A stretch of 64,000 bases of DNA from JANJUB01 sp031386985 (GTDB lineage Bacteria; Armatimonadota; Fimbriimonadia; Fimbriimonadales; Fimbriimonadaceae), in the NCBI GenBank assembly GCA_031386985.1, contig JANNCV010000022.1, forward strand, positions 1-64,000, written 5' to 3'. A program made the translations under genes and the position numbers. This document shows, piece by piece, positions 60,882 to 64,000 of this stretch. Under the pieces are notes generated by a model. It saw only the letters and a program-made list of their open reading frames with translations, searched no databases and had not been told where the DNA came from. Position 1 is the first letter of the stretch. Each line of letters begins with the position of its first letter.

Positions 60882-63800
60882 CAGGCATGAACTCCGTGAA
60901 ACTCTGCGAGGTACTCCTTCATGACAAGATTATTGATGAACTGGGTGGTCTCGGCGGTTAAGGGAAGGTCGTGTTTGGTTTTGAATTGCTCAAAGATTAG
61001 CCGCTGCATTTCAGTTTTGGCGAAGGGCTCGTTGGTTAGCATTCTGGCATTTTGAGATATCCGGGAATCGGCCTCGGTCTTTAAACTGTTGAGAGCTTCA
61101 AACAGTTTGCGCTCGTTCGGTGTGGGCTCGCCCTTTTCTAATAGCCTCTTATGGAGTCGAGCGTACTTCTCGTCGTTGGCATACTTGGCTCGAAGTAGTT
61201 GGTTCTTGCGTTCGAGTTCACGGTTCTTGGCATTGATTGCTTCAAGCGATGCAATGTTTTCGATCATTTCTTCTTGCGTGATCTCGGAGAGGTCTTTCTT
61301 CTTGAAAAGGCGTTCGAGTTCCTCCCGCAGTGTGACGAACTCGGGGTCGGCGGGATCGAAGTTACCGCAGAGACCCTCGCGGGTACGACGCAGCGTTTCG
61401 CGCAGTTCATCGGCGATAACCATTTCGGCCTCTGAGACCTTTAGGAAAGTGAATAGAACGTCTTCGAGGGCGATATTCAAGATGTTTAGAGTGTCATCAG
61501 CCTGCTCTAGTGCCTCGCGCTGGTTAAGGATGTTTAGGTGATTTGTTGCCTCAATGGAGAGCTGGGTTAGCTTTCGGAAATCGAGCTTCTCCAGAAGCTC
61601 ATATTGACCGGAAAGACGAATGAGGTTGTAAAGATTCCTTGCGTCGTTTAGTGCCTTTACAATCCTGCGCATCTCGGCGCGATCCGTTATCAGGGTTATC
61701 TGTTGAGAGAAGATCTCGGCGTTGGACGTGTCAAAGTGGAATAGAGCATCCTTTATTGATTCAATGTCGGCGAGAATCTCGGCTTCGGTTTTAAAGAGGT
61801 TTGAGTAGCTCTCCATCTCGTCGCCGAGAACGTCTTGTAGCTCATCGAAATAGGCGCGGTTGGTCTTATCGAACTCCTTCTCAATGTCAACGAAGTCGAC
61901 AACATAACCATAGCGATACTCTTTGTACGGCCGGTTTACGCGGGTGAGGGCTTGGAGCAGGTTATGAGACTTGATTTCCCGGCCAAGGTATAGCTTCTTT
62001 AGCCTTGGAGCATCAAACCCAGTGAGGAGCATATTGAAAACAAAGAGGATATCAATCTTTCCTGCTTTGAACGCTTTGACCTGCCCTTTGCGATCAGCTT
62101 TCGTGCCAGCGTCGTGTAGGATCAAGGCGCAGGTTTTGACTGAGCGCCGGTCGTTTGCACCACGCTCGGCATAGAGTTTGGGTGCCTCAGCGACTTGGAG
62201 CGGCACTGCAGGACGTTCGGCAAGGAGTAACGGCGGCTTAGTGCCGTACTTCTCGTCAAACAAACGCGCCATCTCCCTTGCCTGTTCCGATGAGTCGCAA
62301 ATGACCATTGCTCCCGAACTGAAGTCGTTTCGCGTGATTCGGGATTGTTCAAAGTCATTGATGATGAACTCAAGCATGGGAGCGACGAACTGAGGGTGAG
62401 CGTAGACCATCGTTTTGCCCTTCATATCCTTGAGCACTTTGATCTGATCTAGGGCCTCGCGCAACTGTAACTTGTATTTGGTTGCAATCTCTTCGCGGAT
62501 CAGCCGTAACGTATAGCCGTCAGCGATTGAGCGGTTGTAGTAATACTTGTGAATGTATTTGCCAAAAATGAGCTTCGAGTCGTAAGACTGCCGCTTTCCA
62601 GGTTGACCGTCTGCCCCGGTAACACCGGCAAAATATGCATCAAGGAGGGGTGTGCCTGTTAACCCGATCTTGATCGCGTTTTGATCTGATTGAACAAGAT
62701 TGGCCAAGAAGATGCCCTGAGGATGGTAGCTTCGGTGGACCTCATCCAAGAAGTAAATGCGTTGCATGCCAAGGGAATAATCGGAGATTCGAGGATTAGC
62801 AGGATCGTCATCGAACTTCTGTATGTTTACTACTGTTATCTCAGCTTTTCCAGAGTCGTTATGCACGGCAAGGTCAGACTTGATATCCTTGGCGAAATCT
62901 TCGCGGGAGTCAATGTGATGGACGTGAAGTCCCCTAATTCGAAACTCGGCGCTTGCTTGCTCCATGAGATCAATGCGATCGACAATGAAATAGAACTTCG
63001 GGACGACTCCCTGTTTTTGGTAGTAGTTCGTTAGGAAATGGACGCAATAGTAAGCTAGTGCGGTCTTTCCGCTGCCTTGCGTGTGCCAAATGATGCCCTT
63101 ACGCGTTCCAGCAGCTAGCTCGCTTTCGATGGCTTTGGCGGCGAAGAACTGCGGGTAACGCATGATGTGCTTTTCGAAACCGTTGTCGGTTCGGACATAA
63201 GCGATTCCGAAACGAAGTAGGAACGCGAGCCGGTCTCGGGTGAAGAGGGACGTGCTGAGGCGGTTCGTGGGGGTATTAGGGTTCTTGTTGGTGGCGAACT
63301 CAGGCGCGTGCCTGATGCTTGCCAGGTTAGTGTCGGCGAGAATGTAATCTTCTGTAGTGGGGTCTTCTGGTTTTAGGCTCGCGGCAAGGTTCGGTGCTGC
63401 TTCCTCGCGGAAGTAGTTGAAGATTGGCTGATCGTAAGATGGAGATGCGTAAAATGCGCCTTCTAAGGGCTCGGGAGACCCATCGTCGTATTCCATGTTG
63501 TTTGAGAACACCATTAGCTGGGTGGCGTTTACAAACCGCCTAAACTTGGGGTTCTTGAACCGTGTCGTGATTCGACTCCGTTCGGCGAGAATGCCGTCGC
63601 GATTGTTCGGCTTCTTGACCTCAATGAATACGAGGGGTAAGCCATTGATCAAGAGGGTGATGTCAGGGCGAAACTCCTCGTCGTCTTTCTTGCAAGCGAA
63701 CTCGGTGACGACGTGGAAGGTGTTACGGTTGAAGTCTTCAAAGTCGATGATCTTTAAGCCGGATGCTTCGGTGATTCTTTCGTAGAATGCTTTGCCCAGG

Positions 63801-64000
63801 TCTTCGTTATCTAACAGGAGGCTAAGCTTGGCTAGTTCGCTTTCTACGTCCTGCGAGGTCGCGTTGGGATTAAGCGAGGCGACGCTCTTCTTGAAGAGGG
63901 ACGGGACTATGTTGCATGAGTCATCAAAGGCTAGACCTTTCAACGAGAGGTACGTGTATCCCAGCCGGGTGAGGTGAAGGATGGCGGGGATCTTTACTCT
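60881..64000 (-). CDS. hsdR: Type I restriction endonuclease subunit HsdR (5' end beyond window)
   Basis: Motor and nuclease subunit. The open frame reaches the right window edge: codons upstream of the TTG at 63943 read VKIPAILHLTRLGYTYLS, family-like, so the true start is outside the window. Nuclease domain EEFRPDITLLINGLPLVFIEVKKPN (D...ExK). Helicase motifs: Walker A GIIWHTQGSGKTALA, DEVHRSYHPQG, GLTGTPLL, FNMLLTGFDAP, and QALTRVNRPYK. The C-terminal coiled region is intact. First gene of hsdR-hsdM-hsdS. Confidence 0.95.
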   Translation of the reverse strand, partial: RVKIPAILHLTRLGYTYLSLKGLAFDDSCNIVPSLFKKSVASLNPNATSQDVESELAKLSLLLDNEDLGKAFYERITEASGLKIIDFEDFNRNTFHVVTEFACKKDDEEFRPDITLLINGLPLVFIEVKKPNNRDGILAERSRITTRFKNPKFRRFVNATQLMVFSNNMEYDDGSPEPLEGAFYASPSYDQPIFNYFREEAAPNLAASLKPEDPTTEDYILADTNLASIRHAPEFATNKNPNTPTNRLSTSLFTRDRLAFLLRFGIAYVRTDNGFEKHIMRYPQFFAAKAIESELAAGTRKGIIWHTQGSGKTALAYYCVHFLTNYYQKQGVVPKFYFIVDRIDLMEQASAEFRIRGLHVHHIDSREDFAKDIKSDLAVHNDSGKAEITVVNIQKFDDDPANPRISDYSLGMQRIYFLDEVHRSYHPQGIFLANLVQSDQNAIKIGLTGTPLLDAYFAGVTGADGQPGKRQSYDSKLIFGKYIHKYYYNRSIADGYTLRLIREEIATKYKLQLREALDQIKVLKDMKGKTMVYAHPQFVAPMLEFIINDFEQSRITRNDFSSGAMVICDSSEQAREMARLFDEKYGTKPPLLLAERPAVPLQVAEAPKLYAERGANDRRSVKTCALILHDAGTKADRKGQVKAFKAGKIDILFVFNMLLTGFDAPRLKKLYLGREIKSHNLLQALTRVNRPYKEYRYGYVVDFVDIEKEFDKTNRAYFDELQDVLGDEMESYSNLFKTEAEILADIESIKDALFHFDTSNAEIFSQQITLITDRAEMRRIVKALNDARNLYNLIRLSGQYELLEKLDFRKLTQLSIEATNHLNILNQREALEQADDTLNILNIALEDVLFTFLKVSEAEMVIADELRETLRRTREGLCGNFDPADPEFVTLREELERLFKKKDLSEITQEEMIENIASLEAINAKNRELERKNQLLRAKYANDEKYARLHKRLLEKGEPTPNERKLFEALNSLKTEADSRISQNARMLTNEPFAKTEMQRLIFEQFKTKHDLPLTAETTQFINNLVMKEYLAEFHGVHA

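Overview
The window reads as chromosomal DNA from a diderm (Gram-negative-type) bacterium of moderate GC. It carries a PEP-CTERM exported protein, a roughly 1,940-residue YDG/MBG repeat surface protein, a Wzz-like chain-length protein, and many short exported proteins of unknown function. Several genes lack a Shine-Dalgarno sequence and a few look leaderless. Both tRNA genes encode CCA. This mix recalls Armatimonadota (Fimbriimonadia-like) or a nearby lineage. That placement is my inference from memory; no 16S gene is present to settle it.

Left part (1-12.5 kb): housekeeping genes. These are secA with large inserts, preceded by a short ORF that could be a secretion-monitor peptide, an orphan OppD-type ATPase, two exported proteins, the proton-translocating transhydrogenase pntA-pntB, and nuoG. 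At 12.4-13.4 kb a DUF433/DUF5615 toxin-antitoxin pair is bracketed by two 127-bp direct copies of the nuoG 5' end. The copies differ almost only at synonymous sites, so the module probably arrived with a piece of nuoG from a related genome. Next comes a four-gene accessory operon (13.5-16.9 kb) with a DUF4177-like protein, a zinc-ribbon multi-pass membrane protein, an SPFH-SHOCT protein and a second membrane protein. It resembles the YdjG-YdjH-YdjI part of the Bacillus subtilis PspA membrane-stress complex, without a PspA. A tandem repeat and a candidate structured RNA follow.

Middle part (17-50 kb): core metabolism and envelope genes. They include an SDR/DUF2867 protein, an exported truncated hemoglobin, transketolase, an L,D-transpeptidase, RNase E/G, CsaA, a GNAT/M42 peptidase/MFS operon, a Spy-like protein, a Wzz/BY-kinase-like protein with a damaged Walker A motif, the giant YDG/MBG protein, tRNA-Pro, YajQ, a PEP-CTERM protein, arginase with a class-III aminotransferase, and a sugar-acid type oxidoreductase/amidohydrolase pair. 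Intergenic DNA holds small hairpins with three-base loops and other dispersed repeats.

Right part (50-64 kb): an integrated element next to tRNA-Asn(GTT), continuing past the right edge. It carries a HipA-like kinase overlapping a partner gene, a tyrosine integrase, a CGNR-type zinc-finger protein, an excisionase-like HTH protein, a possible replication/regulatory protein, a 1.2-kb non-coding stretch with direct and inverted repeats, a RhuM-family gene, an unknown helical protein, and a complete-looking type I restriction-modification operon (hsdR cut by the window edge, hsdM, hsdS). This is a defence island. The kinase pair and the nuoG-linked cassettes are the best candidates for undescribed systems.
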